Assembly (NCBI GenBank): GCA_002395905.1
Contig: DGVK01000148.1
Span: 1 to 10,895 of the forward strand
Source: Verrucomicrobia bacterium UBA4286
Lineage (GTDB): Bacteria > Verrucomicrobiota > Kiritimatiellia > RFP12 > UBA1067
Length of the DNA: 10,895 nt
Direction of reading: 5' to 3'
Shown here one piece after another: positions 1 through 7,254 of this stretch. Under the pieces are notes generated by a model. The model had not been told where the DNA came from and did no database searches. It saw only the letters and a list, made by a program, of their open reading frames with translations. Numbering within the stretch: the stretch's first letter is position 1; the number at the start of each line of letters is the position of its first letter. The position numbers and the translations under genes were made by a program.

Positions 1-1693
1 AGACCGTCGCCTTGACGTCCACGACAGGGAAGCCCGCAAGAGGCCCGCTCTCAAGCGCCTTCTTGACGCCCTTCTCGACTGCCGGTATGTACTCCGTCGG
101 AATGACGCCGCCCTTGACCTCGTTGACAAACTCGAAGCCCTTGCCGGGTTCCTGAGGCGCCAGCTTGAGGCAGACGTGCGCGTACTGGCCGCGGCCGCCG
201 GACTGCTTGACGTGCTTGTACTCGTTGTCGACGGGAACCGTGATGGTCTCGCGGTAGGCGACCTGTGGCGCGCCGACGTCGCAGTCGACGTTGAACTCGC
301 GCTTCAGACGGTCGACGATGACTTCGAGGTAGAGCTCGCCCATGCCGGCGATGATAGTCTCGGAAGTCTCCTGGTCGAAGCTGACGACGAAGGTCGGGTC
401 TTCCATGGCGAGCGCGTGGAGCGCGACGCCCAGCTTCTCGTTGTCGCCGCGGCTCTTCGGCTTGACGGCGACCGAGATGACGGGCGCCGGGAAGTCGATC
501 GACTCGAGCGTGATCGGGTGCTCCGGATCGCAGAGCGTGTCGCCTGTGCGCGTCTGGGTAAGACCGACGCACGCGACGATGTCGCCCGCACGGGCCTCGT
601 CGAGAGGCTCCTGCTTGCTGGCGTGCATGCGGAAGAGACGGCTGATACGCTGCTCCTGGTTGATCGTCGAATCAAGAAGCTCGGCGCCGAGCTTGAGCGT
701 GCCGGAATAGACGCGAACGAAGGTGATCTTGCCCATGTTCTTGTCGGACATAATCTTGAACGCGAGACCGCAGAACGGCTCGTCGTCGCTCACCTCGCGC
801 TTCTGGCTGGGATCGTCGGCCGAGACCGCCGCGCCCGTGTCGAGCGGCGAAGGCAGATAGTCGCATATCGCGTCGAGAAGCGGCTGGACGCCCTTGTCCT
901 TGAACGCGCTGCCGCAGAACGCCGGCGTGATTGTGCGCGCGAGGCAGCCCTTGCGGATGGCGGCCTTGATCTCGGGAATCGTGAGCTCCTCGCCGGCGAA
1001 GAACTTCTCCATCAGCGCGTCGTCCTGCTCGGCGGCGCTCTCGACCATCTTCTGGCGGTATTCCTTGGCCTTCTCGAGATACTCCTCGGGAATGTCCTTT
1101 TCAATGACCGTCTTGCCGAGGCTCTTCATATCGAAGTAGAGAGCCTTCATGTTGACGAGGTCGATGACGCCCTCGAAAGTATCGGCCGCACCTATCGGCA
1201 GAACCATCGGGACGGGATTCGCGCCGAGCTGGTTCTTCATCTGTTCCATCACATTGTAGAAGTTGGCGCCGACGCGGTCCATCTTGTTGACGAACGCGAT
1301 CTTCGGCACCTTGTACTTCTCGGACTGGCGCCACACCTGCTCGGACTGCGGCTGCACGCCGCCGACCGCGCAGTAGAGCGCGACCGCGCCGTCAAGCACG
1401 CGAAGAGAACGCTCCACCTCGGCGGTGAAGTCGACGTGTCCGGGAGTGTCGATCAGCGCGAGGCGGTAGTTGCCCCACATGACCGTGGTAGCGGCGGACT
1501 GAATCGTGATGCCGCGCTCCTGCTCCTGCACCATGAAGTCCATTGTGGCGGCGCCGTCGTGCACTTCGCCGATCTTGTAGTTCTTGCCCGAATAGAAGAG
1601 GATTCGCTCCGACGTCGTCGTCTTGCCGCCGTCGATGTGGGCCATGATGCCGAAGTTGCGTACTCTCTCCAGCGGGATGTCTCGCTTTGCCAT
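1..1693 (-). CDS. fusA: Elongation factor G, 3' end cut by window edge
   Basis: Translational GTPase that drives ribosome translocation and, with ribosome recycling factor, ribosome recycling in the cytosol. The visible 564 residues start [20 protein letters not shown]. The GTPase domain shows the P-loop ([10 protein letters not shown], about residues 18-27), switch I ([12 protein letters not shown]), DTPGHVDF and NKMD. Domain IV begins with QVAYRETI and [12 protein letters not shown] and includes [19 protein letters not shown] is normally near 700 residues, so roughly the last 130 (end of domain IV and domain V) lie outside the window. The ATG at 1693 is preceded by an AAGGAAGG Shine-Dalgarno sequence at 1712-1705 and its own promoter. 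The P-loop has Gly where EF-G usually has Ala (AHIDAGKT). No rpsL, rpsG or tuf is visible upstream, where the neighbour is xerD. A second EF-G paralogue elsewhere in the genome is possible, but domain IV looks canonical. Confidence 0.97.
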   Translation of the reverse strand, partial: MAKRDIPLERVRNFGIMAHIDGGKTTTSERILFYSGKNYKIGEVHDGAATMDFMVQEQERGITIQSAATTVMWGNYRLALIDTPGHVDFTAEVERSLRVLDGAVALYCAVGGVQPQSEQVWRQSEKYKVPKIAFVNKMDRVGANFYNVMEQMKNQLGANPVPMVLPIGAADTFEGVIDLVNMKALYFDMKSLGKTVIEKDIPEEYLEKAKEYRQKMVESAAEQDDALMEKFFAGEELTIPEIKAAIRKGCLARTITPAFCGSAFKDKGVQPLLDAICDYLPSPLDTGAAVSADDPSQKREVSDDEPFCGLAFKIMSDKNMGKITFVRVYSGTLKLGAELLDSTINQEQRISRLFRMHASKQEPLDEARAGDIVACVGLTQTRTGDTLCDPEHPITLESIDFPAPVISVAVKPKSRGDNEKLGVALHALAMEDPTFVVSFDQETSETIIAGMGELYLEVIVDRLKREFNVDCDVGAPQVAYRETITVPVDNEYKHVKQSGGRGQYAHVCLKLAPQEPGKGFEFVNEVKGGVIPTEYIPAVEKGVKKALESGPLAGFPVVDVKATV

Positions 1694-1733
1694 TTTTCGT
1701 TCTACCTTCCTTGGTGGTGAAAATTGAGTGTAT

Positions 1734-1763
1734 ATTATACCGAAAACACCGCCCCTTGCGCAA
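1734..1763 (-). promoter_or_regulatory. fusA promoter
   Basis: On the minus strand a TTGCGC -35 (1763-1758) is followed after 18 bases by a perfect TATAAT -10 (1739-1734). The predicted start is near 1727, giving a leader of about 33 bases that holds the AAGGAAGG ribosome-binding site. This is the only -10 of the six in the window without the TG extension (it reads CGGTATAAT), and it has a recognisable -35 instead. The -35 sits inside a 16-base palindrome. Confidence 0.7.
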
Positions 1764-1767
1764 GGGG
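1752..1767 (-). terminator. Perfect 16-base palindrome, possible xerD terminator or fusA operator
   Basis: The sequence ccccttgcgcaagggg is its own reverse complement (8-base arms, no spacer). Read on the minus strand it lies about 46 bases after the xerD stop. It is preceded by AAAATAC and followed by CGGTGTTTT, so an RNA hairpin with a short U-rich tail is possible. It also covers the fusA -35, so a dimeric regulator binding site is an alternative. A perfect palindrome without a spacer needs to open a few bases to form an RNA loop, which weakens the terminator reading. Confidence 0.4.
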
Positions 1768-1813
1768 GTATTTTAAACCCGCGCGAAAACGGCCGCGCGA
1801 GCCTCCCGATGTG

Positions 1814-2710
1814 TCAGTGGCGGGGGTGCAGCTTGTGTATCTCGGCGAAACGGGCTGTGTCGACATGCGTGTATATCTGAGTTGTCGCGATGTCGGCGTG
1901 GCCGAGGAGTTCCTGTATAGCTCTTATATCCGCGCCGTGCGCAAGCATGTGCGACGCGAAGCAGTGGCGCAGAACGTGCGGCGAAATCCTGTCGGCCGCG
2001 ATGCCGGCGGCAGCCGCCCTCTCTCGTATTATCTTGAACACGCCCTGCCGTGTGAACGGGCGCCCGAGCCGCGTGAGGAATATGTGCGTCTCGGAAAGAT
2101 CGCCCTTCGCGAACGCACCGCGCCCGGACTCGATGTAAGCCTCCATCGCACGACCTGCGGCACGACCTATCGGCACGATTCTCTCCTTAGACCCTTTCCC
2201 CATTATGCGCAACAGTTCGCCGTCGCCGGATATGTCGTCCATCTTCAGCCCACACAGCTCCGAGACGCGCAGGCCGCAACCGTACAGAACCTCAAGCATC
2301 GCTCTGTCGCGCAGCTCGCGCGGCTCGCGCCCGTCGATCCCGTCAAGCATGGAGGCGACCTCCTCCTCAGACAGGACTCGCGGAAGGACGAGCGACTTCT
2401 TTTGAGAGTCCATCGTGTCGGCGGGGTTGGCGCGTATCATCCTGCGCTCCCGCAGATAGCCGAGCCATGTGCGTATCGCAGCCATCCTGCGCGCGCGCGT
2501 CGAATCTTTGAGCCCCTCCTCGCGCTCCTCGCGCAGAAACTTCACGATGTCATCGCGCGTCACCTCGCAGGCCGAGACCCTTCCGCGACGGCCCAGCCAC
2601 TCCGCGAAGAACCGCAGATCGCGTCCGTACGACTCGCATGTGTTTTCCGAGAGGCCCCGCTCGAAGCGCAGCGCAAGCTCGAATGCGCCGATTTCGTCTT
2701 GGAGCGTCAC
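1814..2710 (-). CDS. xerD: Site-specific tyrosine recombinase XerD
   Basis: Tyrosine recombinase that with a XerC partner resolves chromosome dimers at dif, normally under FtsK control. From the GTG at 2710 the protein is 298 residues, the same length as E. coli XerD. The active-site set falls at nearly the same positions: R148 (GLRVSEL), K172 (GKGSKER), H245 and R248 (SPHVLRH), H271 (LLGHADI) and Y280 (TTQIYTHV). The N-terminal SAM-like DNA-binding domain spans about residues 1-100. I chose the GTG because it overlaps the TGA of the upstream phosphorylase gene as GTGA, and the frame further upstream lies inside that gene. Translation is probably coupled to pnp, since no separate Shine-Dalgarno is evident. 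XerD is preferred over XerC from length, residue positions and the IYTHV end, but the two are hard to separate without a tree. No integrase-type neighbourhood or att-like repeats are present, so a housekeeping role is likely. Confidence 0.92.
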   Translation of the reverse strand: MTLQDEIGAFELALRFERGLSENTCESYGRDLRFFAEWLGRRGRVSACEVTRDDIVKFLREEREEGLKDSTRARRMAAIRTWLGYLRERRMIRANPADTMDSQKKSLVLPRVLSEEEVASMLDGIDGREPRELRDRAMLEVLYGCGLRVSELCGLKMDDISGDGELLRIMGKGSKERIVPIGRAAGRAMEAYIESGRGAFAKGDLSETHIFLTRLGRPFTRQGVFKIIRERAAAAGIAADRISPHVLRHCFASHMLAHGADIRAIQELLGHADIATTQIYTHVDTARFAEIHKLHPRH

Positions 2711-3525
2711 AGCATCGAAAGGAATTCGTCGATGATGCCGCGCATGGACTCTCTCGCCGCCGCGCCGGCCGCAACGACCTCGTCGTGGGCAAGCGGATGC
2801 ATCGATATGCCGGCCGCCATGTTCGAAACAAGCGAAAGCCCGGCAACCTTCATCCCGCACGCCTTGGCGAACACGGCTTCCGGCACAGTCGACATGCCTA
2901 TGACATCAGCGCCCTGCGCCCTGTACGCGCGTATCTCGGCGGGAGTCTCGTAGCAAGGTCCCGCCGCGAACGCGTAAACGCCGTCCATCGCCCTGACGCC
3001 GACACGCTTCGCGCTCGCGTGGAGAAGCTCCGCGAGGCGACGAGTGTAGACCTCGGTCATGTCGGGGAAGCGCCCGCCCCACTCCGGCTCGTGCTCGCCG
3101 ATGAGCGGTGAAACGCCCGTTGTGTTGATGTGATCACGTATGACGACGAAGTCGCCGGGCTTGAGCGCAGGGTTTATCCCGCCGGAGGCGTTGGTAAGAA
3201 GAACCGTCTGGCAGCCCATTCGCCGGAGTATCTCCATAGGGAGCACCACCGGCTCCCAGCCGACACCCTCGTAATAGTGACGCCGGCCGCACCACGCGAC
3301 GATGCGCCGCCCGCAGCGCGTGTATACGACCAGCTCTCCGCCATGGCCTTTTACCGTCGACGCGCCAAGGCCTGGTATGTCGGCGTACTTCAGCCTCAGC
3401 AGGACATCGTCGGCCGCCAAAGCGTCGCCCCAACCGCTGCCAAGCAGGATTCCGGCATCCGGCGGACGCTCAAAACAGAAGTCGGGAAGATACCCGGCCG
3501 CATCGTCGAAGGATTTTGCATTCAT
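2707..3525 (-). CDS. Purine nucleoside phosphorylase, class I (trimeric type)
   Basis: Cleaves purine nucleosides with phosphate to free base and ribose-1-phosphate (or the deoxy form), a cytosolic salvage step. The 272-residue protein has family I signatures in order: GSG phosphate loop (residues 29-31), GRRHYYEG (80-87), TNASGG (111-116), GPCYETPAE (189-197), GMSTVPEA (210-217) and SNMAAG (234-239). Residues matching human PNP Glu201, Asn243 and His257 are E193, N235 and H247. Asn at that position argues for 6-oxopurines (inosine, guanosine) and against methylthioadenosine phosphorylase, which has Asp there. The ATG at 3525 sits only 6 bases downstream of a good -10, so the mRNA should be leaderless; no Shine-Dalgarno is present. 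The stop overlaps the xerD start. A symbol such as punA or pnp could apply, but usage varies. Confidence 0.93.
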   Translation of the reverse strand: MNAKSFDDAAGYLPDFCFERPPDAGILLGSGWGDALAADDVLLRLKYADIPGLGASTVKGHGGELVVYTRCGRRIVAWCGRRHYYEGVGWEPVVLPMEILRRMGCQTVLLTNASGGINPALKPGDFVVIRDHINTTGVSPLIGEHEPEWGGRFPDMTEVYTRRLAELLHASAKRVGVRAMDGVYAFAAGPCYETPAEIRAYRAQGADVIGMSTVPEAVFAKACGMKVAGLSLVSNMAAGISMHPLAHDEVVAAGAAARESMRGIIDEFLSML

Positions 3526-3531
3526 GCGGAT

Positions 3532-3560
3532 ATTCTACCATACTTCGCGGACGCGTTCAA
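3532..3560 (-). promoter_or_regulatory. Promoter of the PNP-xerD unit, leaderless
   Basis: On the minus strand a TTGAAC -35 (3560-3555) and a TAGAAT -10 (3537-3532) are separated by 17 bases, and the -10 is preceded by TGG. Only six bases (3531-3526) separate the -10 from the ATG at 3525, so initiation 7 bases after the -10 would start on the A of the ATG. The TGA stop of the M16 peptidase gene (3559-3557) lies inside the -35. Confidence 0.72.
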
Positions 3561-4795
3561 CGCCCGCGCGGGCCGACCACGCTGAGGCAGCGGCAGCCCG
3601 GCTGCAGAACCTCGCGCGCCGCAGCCTGAACCTCCGCCGCTGTGACGGCCGCTATCGCATCGACCTGCTCCGCCGGATCCACCAGTCTGCCGAACGACAT
3701 CAGCGTAGCGCCGTAGAAGAACATCTTCGAGCGGACGCTCTCGTGCGAAAGCTTGAAGTTCCCCACGAGAAACTCCTTCGTGCGCTCAAGCTCCGCCGCG
3801 CCGACGCGCCTCTCCTTGATCCGCGCGAGCTCGCGGTCGATCGTCTTGAGCGCAACGGACCTCTTCGAGCCGTCCAGCCCGGCCGAGACGACGAACATAC
3901 CCGCGTCCGCGAAGAACTGCATCCGCGACGAAATATCGTAGCTGAGTCCGCGTCGCTCGCGAACCTCCTGGAAAAGCCGGCTGGACATGCCGCGGCCGAG
4001 CACTGCGTCCATCACCGTCGCGGCGTATCTGCGAGGATCGCGAACGCCGAAAGTCCTGTAGCCGAGAGCGATCTGCATCTGGTTCACATCCTTCTCGGCA
4101 GACACGTCCTGGACCGGCAGGGTCGAAAAATCGACACTCTCCAGTTTGAACGCCGCGGCGCGGCGCGCAGTGCGCCGCCCGAGGCCGCGCTTGACGGCCG
4201 CGAGCGCCTCGCTTTCGTCGAAACTGCCTGCGACGACGGCAATAGTTCTTGCAGGCACATAGTGCGAGCGTATGTAGCGGCGCAGATCGGCCGGACGCAT
4301 AGGTGCGAGAGTCCCGGGCGAACCGGCGACAGGCGCCCCGAGAGCGCACCCGGGGAAAAGCGCCCTCTGCAGATTCTCCGCGGCGACCGAATCGGGTTCG
4401 TCGCCGTACATGCGTATCTCTTCTATCACGACCTGCTTCTCGCGCTCGAACTCGTCATCCGGAATCGATGCGTTGAGATACATGTCAGACAGTATATCCA
4501 CGGCGTCGGCCATATACTCCGCAGGGAGATGCGCGTAGTAGCAGGTCGACTCCTCGCTGGTGCATGCGTTGAAGTTCCCGCCACGGCCCTCTATCGCGCG
4601 CGTTATGTCCACCGGCCTGCGCGACGGGGTACCCTTGAAGAGCATGTGTTCGATGAAGTGCGATATGCCGGCTTCCTCCGGCCGCTCGTGGCGCGAACCG
4701 CTTTCAACGAAAAGGCCGAACGCAACAGACTCCGCCTCGCAGGGAACGAGCACGACCCTAAGGCCGTTTTTAAGAACGACTAGCCTCGCAGCCAT
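3557..4795 (-). CDS. M16 family zinc peptidase (insulinase/MPP-like, M16B)
   Basis: Zinc metallopeptidase of the pitrilysin/insulinase clan. The 412-residue protein has the inverted zinc motif HFIEH (H46, E49, H50) in SHFIEHMLFKGT, and the third zinc ligand at E126 in VVIEEIRMYGDEPD, the usual 76 residues later. The C-terminal half carries the second M16 fold with ERRGLSYDI, the substrate-binding motif of the non-catalytic half. Length fits single-chain bacterial M16B enzymes similar to B. subtilis YmxG/MlpA and mitochondrial beta-MPP. No signal peptide or membrane segment is visible, so it is probably cytosolic. The ATG at 4795 has an AGAGGG Shine-Dalgarno at 4807-4802, 6 bases away, and follows the hisA stop by 13 bases, so it should be the third gene of the hisB unit. 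The substrate is unknown, and the link with histidine genes looks like shared transcription rather than shared function. Confidence 0.92.
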   Translation of the reverse strand: MAARLVVLKNGLRVVLVPCEAESVAFGLFVESGSRHERPEEAGISHFIEHMLFKGTPSRRPVDITRAIEGRGGNFNACTSEESTCYYAHLPAEYMADAVDILSDMYLNASIPDDEFEREKQVVIEEIRMYGDEPDSVAAENLQRALFPGCALGAPVAGSPGTLAPMRPADLRRYIRSHYVPARTIAVVAGSFDESEALAAVKRGLGRRTARRAAAFKLESVDFSTLPVQDVSAEKDVNQMQIALGYRTFGVRDPRRYAATVMDAVLGRGMSSRLFQEVRERRGLSYDISSRMQFFADAGMFVVSAGLDGSKRSVALKTIDRELARIKERRVGAAELERTKEFLVGNFKLSHESVRSKMFFYGATLMSFGRLVDPAEQVDAIAAVTAAEVQAAAREVLQPGCRCLSVVGPRGR

Positions 4796-4808
4796 TTCAC
4801 GCCCTCTT

Positions 4809-5534
4809 CTACAGCGCTGCTATATTGAGGTCCCGCAGTGTCGCGCGCCCGTCGTACAACGCCTTGCCTACGATTGCCGCGCGGAGATTGGCGCGGCCGA
4901 GCCCCTTCAGATTCGCTATGTCGAACGTCGAGCTGACCCCTCCCGACGCCGTGACCTGGCATGTCGGCGCCGCATCGCATATGGCGGCCATCTGCGTAAG
5001 ATTCGGGCCGCCGAGCATACCGTCGGTTGCCGTGTCGGTGTAGATGATCGTCTTCACTCCCGCCTTGGCGACGGCCGCCGCGAGGTCGGCCGACTTCACG
5101 GCGGTGGTCTCCACCCAGCCTTTGGTCTGGACGAATCCGTCGCGCGCGTCGATGCCGACGGCTATCCTGTCTCCCCAGAGCTCCACCGCCCGCGCGAGGA
5201 ACGCGGGATTCTCCAGCGCGGCGCTGCCGAGTATGGCGCGAGTCGCGCCGGCCTCGAGAACCGCCGCCAGCGCCTCGGCCGTACGGATTCCTCCACCGAC
5301 CTCCACCACCCCGTCGAACGCCTCTATTATCGCCTTGATCGCCTCGAGGTGGCGAGGCTCTCCCTCGAACGCGCCGTCAAGATCCACCACATGGAGCTCC
5401 TGCGCGCCCTGCGAGCGCCAGTCGCGCGCCTGCCCGGCCGGGTCGTCGCCGTACACGGTCACATCCTCCGCACGGCCCTGCCTTAGGCGCACGCACTTGC
5501 CGTCCTTCAAATCTATCGCCGGTAGAACAACCAT
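4809..5534 (-). CDS. hisA: ProFAR isomerase (phosphoribosylformimino-5-aminoimidazole carboxamide ribotide isomerase)
   Basis: Catalyses the Amadori rearrangement of ProFAR to PRFAR in histidine biosynthesis. The 241-residue (beta/alpha)8 barrel starts MVVLPAIDLKDG with the catalytic acid D8; the second catalytic Asp is D129 in VGIDARDG. Phosphate-binding elements EVGGGIR (residues 78-84), LGSAALENP (102-110), TDTATDGMLGGPN (166-178) and ASGGVSS are in the expected order. Length is typical. The start is 4 bases after the hisB TAA, with GGAG in the hisB end as a possible Shine-Dalgarno about 12 bases upstream. hisH, which usually lies between hisB and hisA, and hisF are not in the window. Because HisA and the bifunctional PriA of actinobacteria share this fold, a wider role cannot be excluded, but the hisB neighbour supports HisA. 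Confidence 0.95.
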   Translation of the reverse strand: MVVLPAIDLKDGKCVRLRQGRAEDVTVYGDDPAGQARDWRSQGAQELHVVDLDGAFEGEPRHLEAIKAIIEAFDGVVEVGGGIRTAEALAAVLEAGATRAILGSAALENPAFLARAVELWGDRIAVGIDARDGFVQTKGWVETTAVKSADLAAAVAKAGVKTIIYTDTATDGMLGGPNLTQMAAICDAAPTCQVTASGGVSSTFDIANLKGLGRANLRAAIVGKALYDGRATLRDLNIAAL

Positions 5535-5538
5535 GTCT

Positions 5539-6123
5539 TTATATCACTCCCTTCGACGACGGAACGCCCTTCTCCAGCGGATCGACCGCCTTCGCCGCCC
5601 GCAGCGCGCGGGCGAAGCTTTTGAAAAGACCCTCGCACACGTGGTGGGCTTCGTCGCCGTATATCTGGCGGAGATGTATGTTGGCCCGCGCCTCCACGCT
5701 CACAGCGCGGAAGAACTCCTCCACGAGCTTCACCTCGAAATCCCTTACGAACATGTGCTTCATCGCGCACTGCATCACGAGGAACGGCCGCCCCCCGAGA
5801 TCGAGCGACGTCTCGCAGAGAGCCTCGTCCATCGGCACGGACGCGAACCCGTAGCGCACAAGCCCCTTTCTGTCGCCGAGCGCCTGGTCGATCGCCCTGC
5901 CAAGGACAAGCCCTACATCCTCGACCGTGTGGTGGTAGTCGACGTGGAGATCGCCCGCGGCCTTTACCGACAGGTCCACAAGCGCGTGCTTCTTGAGAAG
6001 CTCCAGCATGTGGTCGAAGAAACCTATGCCGGTGTCGATCTCGCCTTCGCCCGACCCGTCAAGATCGAGCGCAAGCCGGATGTCCGTCTCCTTGGTTGTG
6101 CGTGTGATTTCTGCTTTTCTCAT
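5539..6123 (-). CDS. hisB: Imidazoleglycerol-phosphate dehydratase
   Basis: Mn-dependent dehydratase converting imidazole glycerol phosphate to imidazole acetol phosphate in histidine biosynthesis. The 194-residue monofunctional form shows DTGIGFFDHML, the metal-binding DYHHTVEDVG, GRPF and the second metal motif DEAHHVCEGLFKSFARALR. There is no N-terminal histidinol-phosphatase domain as in E. coli HisB. I start it at the ATG at 6123 (MRKAEITRTTKET), which has an AAGGA Shine-Dalgarno 6 bases upstream. An in-frame GTG at 6138 is only 5 bases after the -10 box and would precede the expected transcription start. The gene heads a unit with hisA and the M16 peptidase gene. Confidence 0.96.
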   Translation of the reverse strand: MRKAEITRTTKETDIRLALDLDGSGEGEIDTGIGFFDHMLELLKKHALVDLSVKAAGDLHVDYHHTVEDVGLVLGRAIDQALGDRKGLVRYGFASVPMDEALCETSLDLGGRPFLVMQCAMKHMFVRDFEVKLVEEFFRAVSVEARANIHLRQIYGDEAHHVCEGLFKSFARALRAAKAVDPLEKGVPSSKGVI

Positions 6124-6129
6124 TTTCGT

Positions 6130-6134
6130 TCCTT
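6130..6134 (-). promoter_or_regulatory. hisB ribosome-binding site
   Basis: AAGGA on the minus strand, 6 bases before the ATG at 6123. It sits in a predicted leader of only about 14 bases and decides the start in favour of the ATG rather than the GTG at 6138. Confidence 0.7.
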
Positions 6135-6143
6135 GCACGCGGT

Positions 6144-6152
6144 ATTATACCA
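6144..6152 (-). promoter_or_regulatory. hisB-hisA-M16 promoter, extended -10
   Basis: TGGTATAAT on the minus strand is a perfect extended -10. No good -35 is seen at 16-18 bases, where the sequence is GC-rich and lies in the end of glf. The predicted start near 6137 gives a very short leader with one Shine-Dalgarno. No leader peptide, T-box or attenuator fits in this space. Confidence 0.7.
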
Positions 6153-6162
6153 TATTTCAATA

Positions 6163-7245
6163 TCACAGCGGGAGGGAGAGTGCCGCCTCGACCGAGCGGT
6201 CCATGTCGAAGTAGCGGTAGCCTCCCAGCCTGCCGCCGACGACGAGCCCGCGAACCTTCGCCGCCTCTTCGCGGTAGCGCGAGAGAAGCGCGCGCGATTC
6301 TTCACAGTCGACCGGATAGTACGGCTCGTCGCCCGGCTTCCATTCGCATGGATACTCCCGCATGACGACCGTCCTTCGCGCCGACATCGCCGCGGCGTTC
6401 TCGGGATGGTAGTGCTTGAACTCGTGGATCCGCGTATAGGGGACATCCGCCTCGGTGTAGTTGACGACCGACGTTCCCTGGTAGTCGGCCACGTCGAGCC
6501 ACTCGGTCTCGAAGCGCAGGCTGCGCCACGGCAGATGACCGAACCTGCAGCCGAAAAGCGCGTCCACCGGACCGGAGTAGTACACCGGCACGGCAGGCAG
6601 AACGTCGCCGCCGACCTTGAACACGCCTCCTTCGAGGCGCAGCTCCGCGCCGAGCCTCACAGTTATCGACGGGTGGTCGAGCAGGCGTTCGAAGAGCGAG
6701 TTGTAGCCGGAAAGCGGTATCCCCTGGCAGTGGTCGTTGAAGTAGTTGACGTCGTAATTGGACCTTACCGGCACGCGCTTTATGATCGACGGGTCGATCT
6801 GCTCCGGCGGGCGTCCCCACTGCTTCGACGTATAGCCGCGGAAGAACGCGTCGAACACGGCGGAGGCGTGGGCCTCGTCCTTCATGAACTCCTCGACCTC
6901 GCCGGGAGAAAGCTCCGTGCCGAAGAACTTGTTGATCAGCGCGAGACCGAGCGGCAGAAAGTAGGTCCTGCCGCAGTAGCGCGCAAGGACCTTGTGCTGG
7001 TAGCCGTTGAACCTGACGAACCGGTTCACAAACTCCCACACCTCTGGGATGTGAGTATGGAAGATGTGCGACCCGTAAAGATGGATCTCGATCCCCGTGG
7101 AAGGATCCGTCTCGCAGCGCACGTTCCCGCCGACGGCTTCGCGCCTGTCGAGAACGAGCACGCTTCTGCCGAGTTCCGCGAGACGGCGGGCGACCGTGCA
7201 CCCCCATATACCCGCGCCCGCAACTACCGCGTCAACGCTGTGCAT
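6163..7245 (-). CDS. glf: UDP-galactopyranose mutase
   Basis: FAD enzyme that interconverts UDP-galactopyranose and UDP-galactofuranose, the donor for galactofuranose in surface polysaccharides. The 360-residue protein starts with a Rossmann FAD motif GAGIWG (residues 10-15) and VLVLDRR. Family blocks follow in order: LYGSHIFHTH, PLGLALINKFFG, GYTSKQWG, VNYTEADVPYTRIHE, EYPCEWKPGDEPYYPV and GGRLGGYRYFDMD. VPYTR carries a conserved substrate-phosphate Arg. It is slightly shorter than the usual 365-390 residues, mainly at the C-terminus. The ATG is 9 bases after the stop of the acetyltransferase gene, in the same frame, with no clear Shine-Dalgarno, so translation probably depends on reinitiation or coupling. 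Together with the upstream sugar acetyltransferase it points to capsule or O-antigen synthesis, although no glycosyltransferase is in the window. Confidence 0.95.
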   Translation of the reverse strand: MHSVDAVVAGAGIWGCTVARRLAELGRSVLVLDRREAVGGNVRCETDPSTGIEIHLYGSHIFHTHIPEVWEFVNRFVRFNGYQHKVLARYCGRTYFLPLGLALINKFFGTELSPGEVEEFMKDEAHASAVFDAFFRGYTSKQWGRPPEQIDPSIIKRVPVRSNYDVNYFNDHCQGIPLSGYNSLFERLLDHPSITVRLGAELRLEGGVFKVGGDVLPAVPVYYSGPVDALFGCRFGHLPWRSLRFETEWLDVADYQGTSVVNYTEADVPYTRIHEFKHYHPENAAAMSARRTVVMREYPCEWKPGDEPYYPVDCEESRALLSRYREEAAKVRGLVVGGRLGGYRYFDMDRSVEAALSLPL

Positions 7246-7254
7246 CGCAAGAAA

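Noticed and set aside
176..1720. A 514-residue plus-strand open frame opposite fusA
   Set aside because: It is antisense to an unmistakable EF-G. Its composition (rich in Arg, Leu, Val, Ala, Asp) is what a GC-rich coding strand gives in reverse, and it has no recognisable motif or ribosome-binding site.
1814..2710. XerD as a mobile-element integrase
   Set aside because: Length and catalytic spacing match housekeeping XerD. It overlaps a salvage gene, and there are no att-like repeats, tRNA, excisionase or cargo genes nearby.
2711..2860. Upstream extension of xerD to an ATG at 2860
   Set aside because: It would lie wholly inside the purine nucleoside phosphorylase gene and add 50 residues absent from XerD; the GTG at 2710 gives the standard length.
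6124..6138. GTG at 6138 as the hisB start
   Set aside because: It is 5 bases downstream of the TATAAT box, upstream of the expected transcription start, and the ATG at 6123 has a properly spaced AAGGA.
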